Positions 7,463-16,275 of a stretch of DNA of 64,000 nucleotides are shown one piece after another. The notes under the pieces were generated by a model. It had not been told where the DNA came from. It did no database searches and saw only the letters and a list, made by a program, of their open reading frames with translations. Made by a program: the position numbers and the translations under genes. This stretch comes from Flagellimonas sediminis (lineage in GTDB: Bacteria > Bacteroidota > Bacteroidia > Flavobacteriales > Flavobacteriaceae), in NCBI RefSeq assembly GCF_010500845.1, contig NZ_JAAAMI010000002.1:372001-436000 (forward strand), given 5' to 3'. Within the stretch, counting starts at the first letter, position 1. Each line of letters opens with the position of its first letter.

Positions 7463-9658
7463 ATGAAAAATAAATTACTCTCCCTATTGCTGTTAATGGG
7501 AACCCTTACCGTATCCGCCCAGGAAACTGTCCTTGGGTTCAGCAAAAAAGCCTCCGATGAAGAACTCAAACTCGAGGCCGCATTCGAAAAAGAACTTACC
7601 GCTTCCAATCTGGACGACTGGATGAAGCGCATGGCCGCCGAACCGCATTGGGTGGGCACGGCTTATGGCGAGGAAAACGTGAAATGGATGGAAAAACAGT
7701 TCAAATCCTGGGGGTACGATACCCGTATCGATACCTACCATGTGCTGTTCCCCTACCCTAAAGTGCGTTTGTTGGAACTCACCGCCCCCAACAAGTACAC
7801 CGCTTCGTTGGAGGCCATTCCTGTGGAGGGCGACCCCTACACGGCGCAGGGTGATAAATTGTTACCCAGCTACAATGCCTTTTCCACCGATGGCGATGTG
7901 GAGGCCGAACTTGTTTTTGTAAACTACGGCATCCCCAGTGATTATGAGGAGCTCGAAAAATTGGGCATCGATGTAAAAGGAAAGATCGTGATTGCCAAAT
8001 ACCAGGGTTCCTGGAGGGGCATCAAGCCCAAATTGGCTGCCGAGAAGGGCGCCATTGGCTGTATCATCTACTCCGACCCGATGGATGATGGGTATTATCA
8101 GGGAGATGTATACCCCAAAGGACCGTTCAAGAACAAAACGGGCGTGCAGCGTGGTTCCGTAATGGACATGCCCCTGTACCCTGGCGATGTATTGACCCCC
8201 GGCTATGCCGCCACCAAGGACGCCAAGCGTTTGGATAGAAAAGACGCCCCTACCATTACCAAGATTCCAGTGTTGCCGATTTCGTATGAAGATGCGCAGC
8301 CCTTGTTGGAAGCTTTGGAAGGCCCCGTAGCCCCTGAAAATTGGAGAGGCGGACTGCCCATTACCTACCACATCGGTCCCGGTCCTGCCAAAGTACATTT
8401 GAAACTGGAGTTTGACTGGCAATTGAAACCTGCCCACAACCTGATCGCCACCCTAAAAGGTTCGGAATTTCCCGATCAATGGGTAATGCGCGGCAACCAC
8501 CACGATGCGTGGGTACATGGTGCCAGTGACCCGATCAGTGGCATGGTGGCCCTGATGGAAGAGGCCCGTGTGATCGGAAACCTCGCCAAAAAAGGCCAAA
8601 AGCCAAAGCGTACCCTAGTGTACTGCGCTTGGGATGCCGAAGAGCCCGGACTTATCGGTTCCACCGAATGGGTGGAAGACCATAGAGCCGAACTACAGCA
8701 AAAAGTGGTGGCCTACATCAATACGGACGGGAACAGCCGTGGTTACCTCGGTGCCGGTGGCTCCCACTCCCTACAGGCCATGGTCACCCAAGTAGCCAAC
8801 ACCGTTGTGGACCCACAAAAAGGGGTCTCCGTAGCGGAACGTCGCATGGCGGCCAGCACCGTTCGGGGTGGCGATGGCTCCTTTAAACTGTCCGCCCTGG
8901 GTTCGGGGTCGGATTACACCCCCTTCATCCAGCACAGCGGCATTGCTTCATTGAACCTCGGCTTTGGCGGGGAAGGCTCCGGCGGGGAATACCACACCAT
9001 TTACGACACCTATACCCACTATACCCGTTTTAAAGATCCCGGATTCCAATATGGGGTGGCCTTGGCCAATACGGCCGGACTGATCACCTTGCGTTTGGCG
9101 AATGCCGAGGTATTGCCGTTTGAACTCACCCAGTGGCATTCCACTGTGGACGGCTATTTGGGCGAGGTAATGAAAACCTTGGAAAGCATGCGCTCCGATG
9201 TGGAAAAACACAACAAACTGGTAAAAAAGGATGCCTATCAATTGGTGATGGATCCCAAAAAACCGGTTGCCCCTGCCAAAATGGAGGCCGAAATTCCGTA
9301 TTTGGATTTCTCCCCTTTGCAAAACGTAATCGCCGATTTGAAAAAGAGTATCGATGCCTATACCAAGGCCGACCTTATGGCTTTGCCCGCTGCCAAAAAG
9401 GCGCAGTTGAACCAAGCGTTGATGGGTATGGAGCAGGTGTTGTTACAGGATAAAGGACTCCCCCGCAGGGACTGGTTCAAGCACCAGATCTACGCCCCTG
9501 GATTTTACACGGGCTATGGGGTAAAAACACTTCCAGGCGTGCGCGAGGCCATCGAGCAGAAAGAATGGAAAGAAGCACAAGAACAGATCGGGGTCTTGGC
9601 CACCACCCTCAAAAACTTTGATGCCGAAGTTCAAAAATTGATCGGCCTTACAAAGTAA
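7463..9658 (+). CDS. secreted M28 metallopeptidase, glutamate carboxypeptidase II-like
   Basis: 731 residues: signal peptide (1-19, ending TVSAQ), PA domain (~120-270), M28 catalytic core and a C-terminal dimerisation domain like GCPII / transferrin receptor. All zinc-site residues can be placed by spacing against human GCPII: His346 and Asp356 (NHHDAW...ASDP), catalytic Glu393 and ligand Glu394 (WDAEEPG), Asp422 (YINTDGN) and the last His in YHTIYDTY. It should therefore be an active periplasmic or surface exopeptidase releasing C-terminal acidic residues. Monocistronic, with a strong terminator just downstream. Confidence 0.93.
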   Translation: MKNKLLSLLLLMGTLTVSAQETVLGFSKKASDEELKLEAAFEKELTASNLDDWMKRMAAEPHWVGTAYGEENVKWMEKQFKSWGYDTRIDTYHVLFPYPKVRLLELTAPNKYTASLEAIPVEGDPYTAQGDKLLPSYNAFSTDGDVEAELVFVNYGIPSDYEELEKLGIDVKGKIVIAKYQGSWRGIKPKLAAEKGAIGCIIYSDPMDDGYYQGDVYPKGPFKNKTGVQRGSVMDMPLYPGDVLTPGYAATKDAKRLDRKDAPTITKIPVLPISYEDAQPLLEALEGPVAPENWRGGLPITYHIGPGPAKVHLKLEFDWQLKPAHNLIATLKGSEFPDQWVMRGNHHDAWVHGASDPISGMVALMEEARVIGNLAKKGQKPKRTLVYCAWDAEEPGLIGSTEWVEDHRAELQQKVVAYINTDGNSRGYLGAGGSHSLQAMVTQVANTVVDPQKGVSVAERRMAASTVRGGDGSFKLSALGSGSDYTPFIQHSGIASLNLGFGGEGSGGEYHTIYDTYTHYTRFKDPGFQYGVALANTAGLITLRLANAEVLPFELTQWHSTVDGYLGEVMKTLESMRSDVEKHNKLVKKDAYQLVMDPKKPVAPAKMEAEIPYLDFSPLQNVIADLKKSIDAYTKADLMALPAAKKAQLNQALMGMEQVLLQDKGLPRRDWFKHQIYAPGFYTGYGVKTLPGVREAIEQKEWKEAQEQIGVLATTLKNFDAEVQKLIGLTK

Positions 9659-9680
9659 GTACCTATTTTTTAAAATGCAG

Positions 9681-9719
9681 ACCGCCCTTCGAGAACGTGT
9701 ACCGAAGGGCGGTTTTTAT
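9681..9719 (+). terminator. rho-independent terminator of the M28 peptidase gene
   Basis: Perfect 11-base stem ACCGCCCTTCG / CGAAGGGCGGT with an 11-base loop, followed by TTTTTATT. It lies 22 bases after the stop and faces a convergent gene. Confidence 0.9.
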
Positions 9720-9766
9720 TGGAAGAATACCTACACCAGCCAGTTGACTTGGTTGCACAGGACCAA

Positions 9767-10822
9767 CTAGTCCTTCAACGACTTCATATCGATCACAAAA
9801 CGATATTTGACATCACTTTTGAGCATGCGTTCGTAGGCGGTGTTGATCTCTTGGATGTTGATCACTTCCACATCGGAGGTAATGTTGTGCTTGCCACAGA
9901 AATCCAACAGTTCTTGGGTTTCGGCAATACCCCCGATCAAGGAACCTGCCACACTTTTTCGGCCCATGATCATGGGCACCGTGACCAACATGGGGTCCAG
10001 TGGCCCCAAATAGCCCACCACCACCAAGGTGCCGTTGGTGGCCAACGTGGCCACATACGGATTTAGGTCGTGTTCGTAGGGTACGGTATCGATGATCAGG
10101 TCGAACTGGCCTGCGGCCTTTTGCATTTGGGCGTCATCCGTGGAAATGACCACATGATCTGCGCCCAACGCCTTGGCATCGTCCATTTTATTGGTGGATC
10201 GCGAAAACAAGGTCACTTCGGCGCCCAAGGCCGAAGCCAATTTTAGCGCCATATGGCCCAAGCCGCCCAAGCCCACCACGGCCACTTTGCTGCCCTTGCT
10301 CACCTTCCAGTGGCGCAGTGGGGACCAGGTGGTAATACCCGCACAGAGCACGGGAGCAATGCCCGCCAGATCCAGACCTTTGGGCACGCGGAGTACAAAA
10401 CCCTCATCCACCACTATTTTTTCGGAATATCCGCCATGGGTGGGGCTGTTCAAATGCTTGTCGAAGCCCCCGTAGGTGCCCACCCACTCCGGGCAGTATT
10501 GCTCTTCATCGTTTTGGCAACTGTTGCAGCTACGGCACGAATCCACCAAACAGCCCACGGCGACAATATCGCCCACTTGGTGCTTGGTAACCCCGGAGCC
10601 CACTTGGGTGACCTTGCCCACAATCTCGTGGCCGGGCACTACCGGATATTGGGTCATGCCCCAATCGTTTCGGGCAAAATGGAGGTCCGAATGGCAGACC
10701 CCGCAGTACATAATGTCTATTTCGACGTCCTTTTCGAGGACCGTTCTTCGGTCGATCTGCATTTGTTCCAGATTGGCTTCGGCAGACTGGGTGCCAAAGG
10801 CCTTTACAGCTATAGTGTCCAT
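9767..10822 (-). CDS. zinc-dependent NAD(P)-linked alcohol dehydrogenase
   Basis: 351 residues, a full-length medium-chain dehydrogenase. Catalytic zinc residues: Cys in YCGVCHSDLHF and His-Glu in PGHEIVGKV. Structural zinc: four cysteines in CRSCNSCQNDEEQYC. Cofactor loop VGLGGLGHMALKLA. The pattern (CGVCHSD...NDWG) matches the YahK/CAD-like group that reduces aldehydes, usually with NADPH. Cytoplasmic. It is divergent from the RadC-like gene across about 170 bases that hold no other gene. Confidence 0.92.
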   Translation of the reverse strand: MDTIAVKAFGTQSAEANLEQMQIDRRTVLEKDVEIDIMYCGVCHSDLHFARNDWGMTQYPVVPGHEIVGKVTQVGSGVTKHQVGDIVAVGCLVDSCRSCNSCQNDEEQYCPEWVGTYGGFDKHLNSPTHGGYSEKIVVDEGFVLRVPKGLDLAGIAPVLCAGITTWSPLRHWKVSKGSKVAVVGLGGLGHMALKLASALGAEVTLFSRSTNKMDDAKALGADHVVISTDDAQMQKAAGQFDLIIDTVPYEHDLNPYVATLATNGTLVVVGYLGPLDPMLVTVPMIMGRKSVAGSLIGGIAETQELLDFCGKHNITSDVEVINIQEINTAYERMLKSDVKYRFVIDMKSLKD

Positions 10823-10993
10823 ACGTGTGTTGATTTAGTTGTGGTTTTTTTAAATGTACAAAACTTTGGGGTTGGGTACACTACTTTTATTGGGGAAGCC
10901 AAAAAAGGTGGTGATCTGGTTCTTTTGCCCCACCATTTGCATTATTGGCATGCTTCCCCTAAATTTCCCATCCCAATACACAACTTACCTACC

Positions 10994-11662
10994 ATGAACA
11001 TACGGCTTACCAAAGAACAGAAGATCAAAGTGCTCAACTCTACGGACATATATGCGATCATGCAGCAGGTATTGCTGCGCGAAAACAAGATACGACGCAA
11101 CCAAGAGCATTTTTGGGTGGTGGGGCTCAACCACAACAACAAGGTTTTGTTTGTGGAGCTCATTGGCCTGGGGGCCAGCAACCGGGTAAATGCCGACCCG
11201 CCCGATGTATTCCGCATGGCGATCTACAAACTGGCCAGCAAGCTGATCTTGGTGCACAACCACCCCAGCGGCTCGCACGAGGTTACCGATGCCGATATTA
11301 CCTTTACCGACCACATGCTAAAAGTGGGGAAACTGATCAAAGTGGAAGTGCTGGACCATTTGGTGATCACCGAAACCCACTACACCAGTTTTGCCGACCA
11401 AGGGGTAATGGACCAACTCAAAAAAAGTGGCCTGTTTGAGATCATGGGCCGTGAAAAGCAGGAATTGGATGCCTTTAAATTGGAAACGGAACGGAAACGG
11501 GCCGAAAAAGAAAAGGCAAAGGATATTGCCAGGAAAATGAAAGCCAAAGGCTACGACGATGCCACCATTAAAGAACTAACGGGGTTGAGTTTAAAGGTGA
11601 TTGGGGGGATATTGATTAATATGAATGAAGGGATTAAATTGTTTAAAATCTATAAATTTTAA
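10994..11662 (+). CDS. RadC-like JAB-domain protein
   Basis: The ATG at 10994 gives 222 residues starting MNIRLTKEQK; the frame is open far upstream but there it is only the antisense of the dehydrogenase. Residues ~20-135 form the RadC/JAB metalloprotease-fold domain with the full signature VHNHPSGSHEVTDADITFTD (H-x-H...S...D). The helix-hairpin-helix region of chromosomal RadC is absent; instead there is a basic, coiled tail (ETERKRAEKEKAKDIARKMK). Short JAB proteins of this kind are often on mobile DNA. Its stop overlaps the stop of the island's last gene by four bases, and its last ~15 codons are unusually AT-rich. Confidence 0.85.
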   Translation: MNIRLTKEQKIKVLNSTDIYAIMQQVLLRENKIRRNQEHFWVVGLNHNNKVLFVELIGLGASNRVNADPPDVFRMAIYKLASKLILVHNHPSGSHEVTDADITFTDHMLKVGKLIKVEVLDHLVITETHYTSFADQGVMDQLKKSGLFEIMGREKQELDAFKLETERKRAEKEKAKDIARKMKAKGYDDATIKELTGLSLKVIGGILINMNEGIKLFKIYKF

Positions 11663-12765
11663 AAAAGATTATTTAATAATTCTTCTTCATTAAAATCGGG
11701 AGATCCCTGTCTAGAATAATAATTAGAGTATCTGGATATTATATCCTTCAAAAACGGACTTGATACTGTTGCAATCCTTTCCATATCCCCATTTTTTAAT
11801 GATTCTTCTACCTCTTTTTCATTGATTGTTACTTTATTTTGAAAATCAATGAATCCATTCGGAATCGAGTCAATTTTAGGAATAAAATGAAATTGAGGTC
11901 TAGAATTCCTGATATAACTTTTCAAATCCCCTTTTTTGGTTTTGCTCATGTCTGGGTTTTTGAATTCATCGTCAATTTCCTCTGGCATGATTACTTTTAA
12001 AAAGAGTATTTTTTTAGATTTTCTCACTCCATTTTTCAAATCAATATCACAAGCAGGAGACAGAACAAGATAAAATGACGAATCTTCCTTGAAAAGAATA
12101 ACATCACCAGTAAAAATATTTGGTTTTACTGGTTTGCTTATGTAAAATTCAGCTGGATGATATTTTTCTAAATCTCCTGAACTGGATTGGTCTAGATATT
12201 CATGCATATGTAGCAATGTATACCTTAAGAGTGACTTTTCCTTTTCTTCAGGGTCACGAGAAGAATCATTTATCCACAAGTCCAATGAATTGGACATATG
12301 ATTCCAAAAAATATTATTCAAGTAATTTTCAATTGTTCCCTTGCTATTTAAAATATTAGTAATTCCAGTATCATAAATTTTCACAAACTGTTCTAAATAA
12401 CCTTCCTCTTCCTGCTCTCCTCTTGTTTTAATTTTGAATAAAGCAGACTCCTCTTTTAAGTCTTCAGCTACATTCTGAGGAGTTCCCGTTATTACAAAAA
12501 CTGGGAATCTTAAATTAGATTTTATTTCTCTAATAACCTCATTTCCAGATGAATCTTCACCACCTTTACCTAATAAATCCAAATCTACAATTGCCGCATC
12601 AAATATATTCCTCCCTTTTAATAGTTCCAGTGCTTCATCCTTGTCGCTTGACTCAATTGGTTTTATTTTAACCGTACTTTCTAAGTTATATGAGTCTATA
12701 TCTCTCTTATAACTTTTTAGTGCATCTTTATCATCCTCGACAATCAATAAATTTAATTCTTTCAT
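11659..12765 (-). CDS. receiver-domain protein with unrecognised C-terminal domain (third gene of island)
   Basis: 368 residues. Residues 1-115 are a response-regulator receiver: acidic pocket Glu10-Asp11-Asp12, probable phospho-acceptor Asp61 (AAIVDLDLLG), Thr93 in VFVITGT and a lysine near 111-113. There is no DNA-binding output domain. Residues ~130-200 are helical; residues ~205-368 form a beta-rich region with IFTGDVILFKEDSSFYLVLSPACDIDL (shown split: SPACDIDL at 236-243), perhaps an SH3-like barrel. Its ATG overlaps the stop of the GHKL gene (ATGA), so the two are translationally coupled. Its likely partner is the C-terminal kinase-like domain of that protein. Confidence 0.75.
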   Translation of the reverse strand: MKELNLLIVEDDKDALKSYKRDIDSYNLESTVKIKPIESSDKDEALELLKGRNIFDAAIVDLDLLGKGGEDSSGNEVIREIKSNLRFPVFVITGTPQNVAEDLKEESALFKIKTRGEQEEEGYLEQFVKIYDTGITNILNSKGTIENYLNNIFWNHMSNSLDLWINDSSRDPEEKEKSLLRYTLLHMHEYLDQSSSGDLEKYHPAEFYISKPVKPNIFTGDVILFKEDSSFYLVLSPACDIDLKNGVRKSKKILFLKVIMPEEIDDEFKNPDMSKTKKGDLKSYIRNSRPQFHFIPKIDSIPNGFIDFQNKVTINEKEVEESLKNGDMERIATVSSPFLKDIISRYSNYYSRQGSPDFNEEELLNNLF

Positions 12766-14942
12766 AATTCTATTTCTATTTGAAAGTATGCCCCCTCATT
12801 AGATTTTCGAGCTTTTAATTTACCATTTAGTCTTTCAACTGCCTCTCCTGCAATAGCCAAACCTAACCCCGTCCCATTATGTTTTTTTGAATAACCCGGC
12901 TCAAAAATTATATCAGATTCGATTTCATCGTCTGTTAAACCCGGTCCATTGTCCTTATAATCAATTTTTATTGATTCCAAAGTCTTCGAAACTGTAACTT
13001 CTATCTCTCTTGAATCCTTTTTTGAATTTGTCAACCAATAAATACTGTTCTCTATCAAATTGGTCATTGCGACATACAAATCTTCCTCCCAACCGTATAG
13101 TGAAACAATATCATCACAGATTATTGAAAATCTTATATTGGACTCATTTAAAGACTGCTTAAATACTTTATACGAATCTTCGATAATTGGTTTAATCTTA
13201 AATTCCTTTTTATTTCCACGTCGCTGACTAGCTAAAGGATTCACCCTTTTGAACAAGTCAGAAATTAATTTGCTATTTTTCCTGAAAGCCTCAACACTTT
13301 CACTCACCTCATCCAGTATCTCTTCATCCTTTGAAGCTTTGTAGTGTCTTATATACCTCTCGATTACTTTTATTTCCGTGTTCAAAAATTGAATCGGCTT
13401 CCTACCTTCATGCAGAATGAAATTTACAATTTTACCCAGTGTTGCTTGACCTTGATATATTGCAATTGTCTTTTGAATATCTTCTAACAGCTCTGCTTTT
13501 GATTCCTCCTCTTTCTTTAAAATGTCCTTGATCTCATTAATATTGACTTTAGATACATTGAACTTTTCTAATTTGGATTCAATATTGTTAGATAATTCCG
13601 AAAAACTAAAAAGATTATTCATAGAATTTTGGATAGAAGTCCTTCCCTTTCGGCTTTTAAGACTTCTCTCCCTAAATGTCAATCTTCTCAGTTCTAATTC
13701 TTTAAGTACTTTTTGTGAAATTTCTTTTAGACCTTGATAATATTCATTTTCCTTGAGTCCATCACGTGCGCTTTTTTCTTCAAGATTTGACAGTTCTTCT
13801 GATTGAATATTAATAAATCCAACTATTTGATTATTACTTATTTTAAGAGTGAAGTTCTGAATTCTATCTTTATCTAAATCAAGCCAGTCAATACCTCCAT
13901 TGCCATAGGGTCGAATTCTAAATTGATTTTTGTAAATATTAACCCCATAAACCTCATTTAACATCCTTTTTGCTTCATTTTTTCCAGCAAACTTTTCTGT
14001 TACTGGGTCTATAAGGCCCTTGTTAATCAGATTATCTATTGCTTCTGGCTCTCGATCAAATACACGAAAATCTATGGTTAGCTCACCACAATATTTACCA
14101 CCATTTTGTAACTCAAAATGAGTGTTGATATTTTCAGATTGCTTAACGTCTGTAACATTATTCTCGTAAAGTAAGCTTGCGGTTCCCTGTGAGTCAACAA
14201 TTCCACTGATCCTATAATCATACAATTCAATAATTGGATAAGTTTCAATTTCAAAGTCACGCTCATTGTATCCCTCAATAGGGCAGTTTGTAAATGATAG
14301 GTTTATAGTGAATCTATCATTCTCAAAATCCTTGAATGGTGAAATCAATTTTCTTAATTCGTTTACTAAGCTTTCAATTGAATTCTTATCCCAAGCGGAT
14401 ATTTTGCTATCCTTTACTTCATTTTTTGCAATTATTTCGATTTGTGTACCCGACTCTTCATTGGTCATTTCTTTTTCGACCAACAATTCTATTTTTTCAA
14501 GAAATTCGTCGGTTTTAAATTTGCGCCAATCAATTACGACTGTAGTTTTTTCGCCATTTTCATCAATCGATGACAACGTCATCTCTTGCCCCAATATAGA
14601 GGCCGCGAATCGACCAATACCTTTTCTACCTTGAAATTTTCTGCCCTTTGGACTTTCTTTCCTTTTAAGTTTATCATCCGTTGCAGGTACTAGCCATTTA
14701 TTGATAACCGTATCGAAGTTCATTCCATGACCATCATCAGATATCAATATGACTAAAGCGTCTTCATTATCAATGCTTTTATATTCAAAATTGATGTCCA
14801 CCTTGGATGAATCTGCATCATAAGAGTTTTTTACCAACTCAACTAAAGCAGCATATGAATCACCAATTAAATCACTTCCAATGGTATGGATTATTCTGGC
14901 AGCGGGCCTTATTTTATAAGACAATTCAGGTTTGCTATCCAT
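12762..14942 (-). CDS. dual GHKL ATPase: MORC/MutL-like N-terminus plus histidine-kinase-like C-terminus
   Basis: 726 residues with two complete GHKL ATP sites. Site 1 (MORC/Hsp90/MutL-like): Glu35-Asn39-Asp42 in ELVKNSYDAD, DDGHGM at 69-74, GRKGIGRFAA at 105-114, followed by an S5-like region with FRIRPYGNGGIDWLDLD (341-356). Residues ~400-500 are helical. Site 2 (histidine kinase): a possible H-box His511 (ILHEGRKPI), N-box NLIENS (628-633), DNGPGL (664-669), IFEPGYSKK and GTGLGLA (690-696). No transmembrane or sensory domain. It overlaps the methyltransferase gene by eight bases and the receiver gene by four. MORC-like ATPases in restriction-modification operons were noted by Iyer, Abhiman and Aravind; a role here is inference. 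Confidence 0.85.
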   Translation of the reverse strand: MDSKPELSYKIRPAARIIHTIGSDLIGDSYAALVELVKNSYDADSSKVDINFEYKSIDNEDALVILISDDGHGMNFDTVINKWLVPATDDKLKRKESPKGRKFQGRKGIGRFAASILGQEMTLSSIDENGEKTTVVIDWRKFKTDEFLEKIELLVEKEMTNEESGTQIEIIAKNEVKDSKISAWDKNSIESLVNELRKLISPFKDFENDRFTINLSFTNCPIEGYNERDFEIETYPIIELYDYRISGIVDSQGTASLLYENNVTDVKQSENINTHFELQNGGKYCGELTIDFRVFDREPEAIDNLINKGLIDPVTEKFAGKNEAKRMLNEVYGVNIYKNQFRIRPYGNGGIDWLDLDKDRIQNFTLKISNNQIVGFINIQSEELSNLEEKSARDGLKENEYYQGLKEISQKVLKELELRRLTFRERSLKSRKGRTSIQNSMNNLFSFSELSNNIESKLEKFNVSKVNINEIKDILKKEEESKAELLEDIQKTIAIYQGQATLGKIVNFILHEGRKPIQFLNTEIKVIERYIRHYKASKDEEILDEVSESVEAFRKNSKLISDLFKRVNPLASQRRGNKKEFKIKPIIEDSYKVFKQSLNESNIRFSIICDDIVSLYGWEEDLYVAMTNLIENSIYWLTNSKKDSREIEVTVSKTLESIKIDYKDNGPGLTDDEIESDIIFEPGYSKKHNGTGLGLAIAGEAVERLNGKLKARKSNEGAYFQIEIEL

Positions 14943-16158
14943 TAAATAAAGATTTTATGCTATCTGCAATTTTATTGGCCATTAATGGGGGCACAGCGTT
15001 GCCAATTTGTTTAAAAGCAGCACTTCGCCCTCCTTCAAAATAAAAATCATCAGGAAATGATTGAATCCTTGCTGCTTCCCTAACTGACAATGATCGTACT
15101 TGTTTCGTATCAGGGTAAATATAATGGTGACCATCCTTTGCTATATGCGCCACCATTGTATGAGATAAACCTTCAGCATCTACAACCTTAAATCTATCCA
15201 AAAAGGATTTTTGATTTTTATGCGTTTTTAATTTTTCTGGTAAATCAGGATACTTAAGCCGTTCTTTGTTTTGCCACTTTTTAATTGCAATTTCATAAAT
15301 AGATAAATCTCTTTGGTTATGTGGCCTTGCGATATGCTGGGTTATAAAATCAACTCCATTTCTAATTTCAAATTGTTCAAGGTAACTGGTGGAATCAGAT
15401 GAGTATTTACTGATTGGGTTTTTTTCTCCTGGCTTAAGGCTCTTCAAATCGGAGAGCAAATCTTTAACCTTAAAATCATGATCAACCTTGGCGAATTTAG
15501 GATATGAAAAGTCTAAATCTTTACGCCATCCTATCAATATGATTCGTTTTCTTTTTTGTAAAACCCCAAAATCTTCTGAATGTTGAATGCTGAAATCAAG
15601 ATTATAACCTACCCTTTTAAAATAAGCTCTCATATTTTTGAAATACAACCCATTTTGGGCTGAAATAAGTCCTAAGACGTTCTCAAAAACAAAAACTTTG
15701 GGTCTATAATTCTTTAAGAACTTAGCGTATTCTTTATAAAGGTAATTTCTGGGGTCATCCTTCATTCCTTTTTCATCTCTTGCCCTACCAACCAAGGAAT
15801 ACGCTTGACATGGAGGTCCACCAACAACAAGGTCTATTTCTTTGTTCCCAGCAAGTTGGTCTACCTTATTAAATATGGTCTTATTGTTTGAACCTCCAAT
15901 TCCTATGTTCAAAACAGAATTAGATAATGACTTATCACTATAGTCATTGATGAATTTTTCTCTAGAAACCTTTCCAGTCAAATAATCATAATAATGATCT
16001 AGTTTATTCTCTTTTTTAAGCTTGTGATAGGTAAGTCGAGTTTCAAGAGTGCTACAAGCATGATTATCAACTTCTATATGAGCAATCGGATTGAATCCCG
16101 CTTTTATAAAGCCCTCAGACAACCCTCCAGCTCCAGAAAATAGATCTACAAAATTCAT
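14935..16158 (-). CDS. cytosine-5 DNA methyltransferase (first gene of island)
   Basis: 407 residues with the expected motif order: I DLFSGAGG (5-12), IV GGPPCQ with nucleophile Cys117, VI Glu159-Asn160 (FVFENVLG), VIII QKRKR (201-205), IX RSLSVREAARIQSFP (365-379) and X QIGNAVPP (384-391). It should be active. The target-recognition segment lies at ~206-360; specificity cannot be read from sequence. The stretch between motifs I and IV is long. The start is the ATG at 16158, directly before motif I. Base use is AT-rich like the rest of the island and unlike the flanks. Confidence 0.93.
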   Translation of the reverse strand: MNFVDLFSGAGGLSEGFIKAGFNPIAHIEVDNHACSTLETRLTYHKLKKENKLDHYYDYLTGKVSREKFINDYSDKSLSNSVLNIGIGGSNNKTIFNKVDQLAGNKEIDLVVGGPPCQAYSLVGRARDEKGMKDDPRNYLYKEYAKFLKNYRPKVFVFENVLGLISAQNGLYFKNMRAYFKRVGYNLDFSIQHSEDFGVLQKRKRIILIGWRKDLDFSYPKFAKVDHDFKVKDLLSDLKSLKPGEKNPISKYSSDSTSYLEQFEIRNGVDFITQHIARPHNQRDLSIYEIAIKKWQNKERLKYPDLPEKLKTHKNQKSFLDRFKVVDAEGLSHTMVAHIAKDGHHYIYPDTKQVRSLSVREAARIQSFPDDFYFEGGRSAAFKQIGNAVPPLMANKIADSIKSLFNG

Positions 16159-16161
16159 ACC

Positions 16162-16179
16162 GTTGGTTATAAAACCAAC
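16162..16179. promoter_or_regulatory. inverted repeat GTTGGTT-ATAA-AACCAAC before the methyltransferase
   Basis: Perfect seven-base arms with a four-base centre, four bases upstream of the methyltransferase ATG. It could be an operator or a leader hairpin. It shares design and half-site sequence with the repeat at 16235-16250. Confidence 0.55.
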
Positions 16180-16211
16180 TAAAAGTACTTTGGTTCCATA
16201 AAAAAAAGAAA

Positions 16212-16275
16212 AAAATGTAGATATTTTTTTACAAGTTGTTCTTTAACAACACTATTTTAAGCTAAAATGTAGATA
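16212..16275. repeat. 12-base direct repeats AAAATGTAGATA flanking the second inverted repeat
   Basis: Identical copies at 16212-16223 and 16264-16275, 52 bases apart, bracket the palindrome at 16235-16250. They could be regulator sites or a trace of the island's edge. The region is AT-rich, which weakens the case. Confidence 0.45.
16235..16250. promoter_or_regulatory. second inverted repeat GTTGTT-CTTT-AACAAC in the island leader
   Basis: Perfect six-base arms with a four-base centre. Its centre lies 72 bases from that of the first repeat, and the half-site GTTGTT resembles GTTGGTT. Confidence 0.5.

Noticed and set aside
8948..9415. 155-residue minus-strand frame and similar frames across the M28 peptidase gene
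   Set aside because: They are shadows of a GC-richer coding region; all peptidase ligands lie on the plus frame.
10253..10993. Long N-terminal extension of the RadC-like frame (469 residues in total)
   Set aside because: It is the exact antisense of the alcohol dehydrogenase gene; family homology begins at the ATG at 10994.
11659..16158. Island as a classical type II restriction-modification system
   Set aside because: The methyltransferase is clear, but neither partner has a recognisable restriction nuclease motif.
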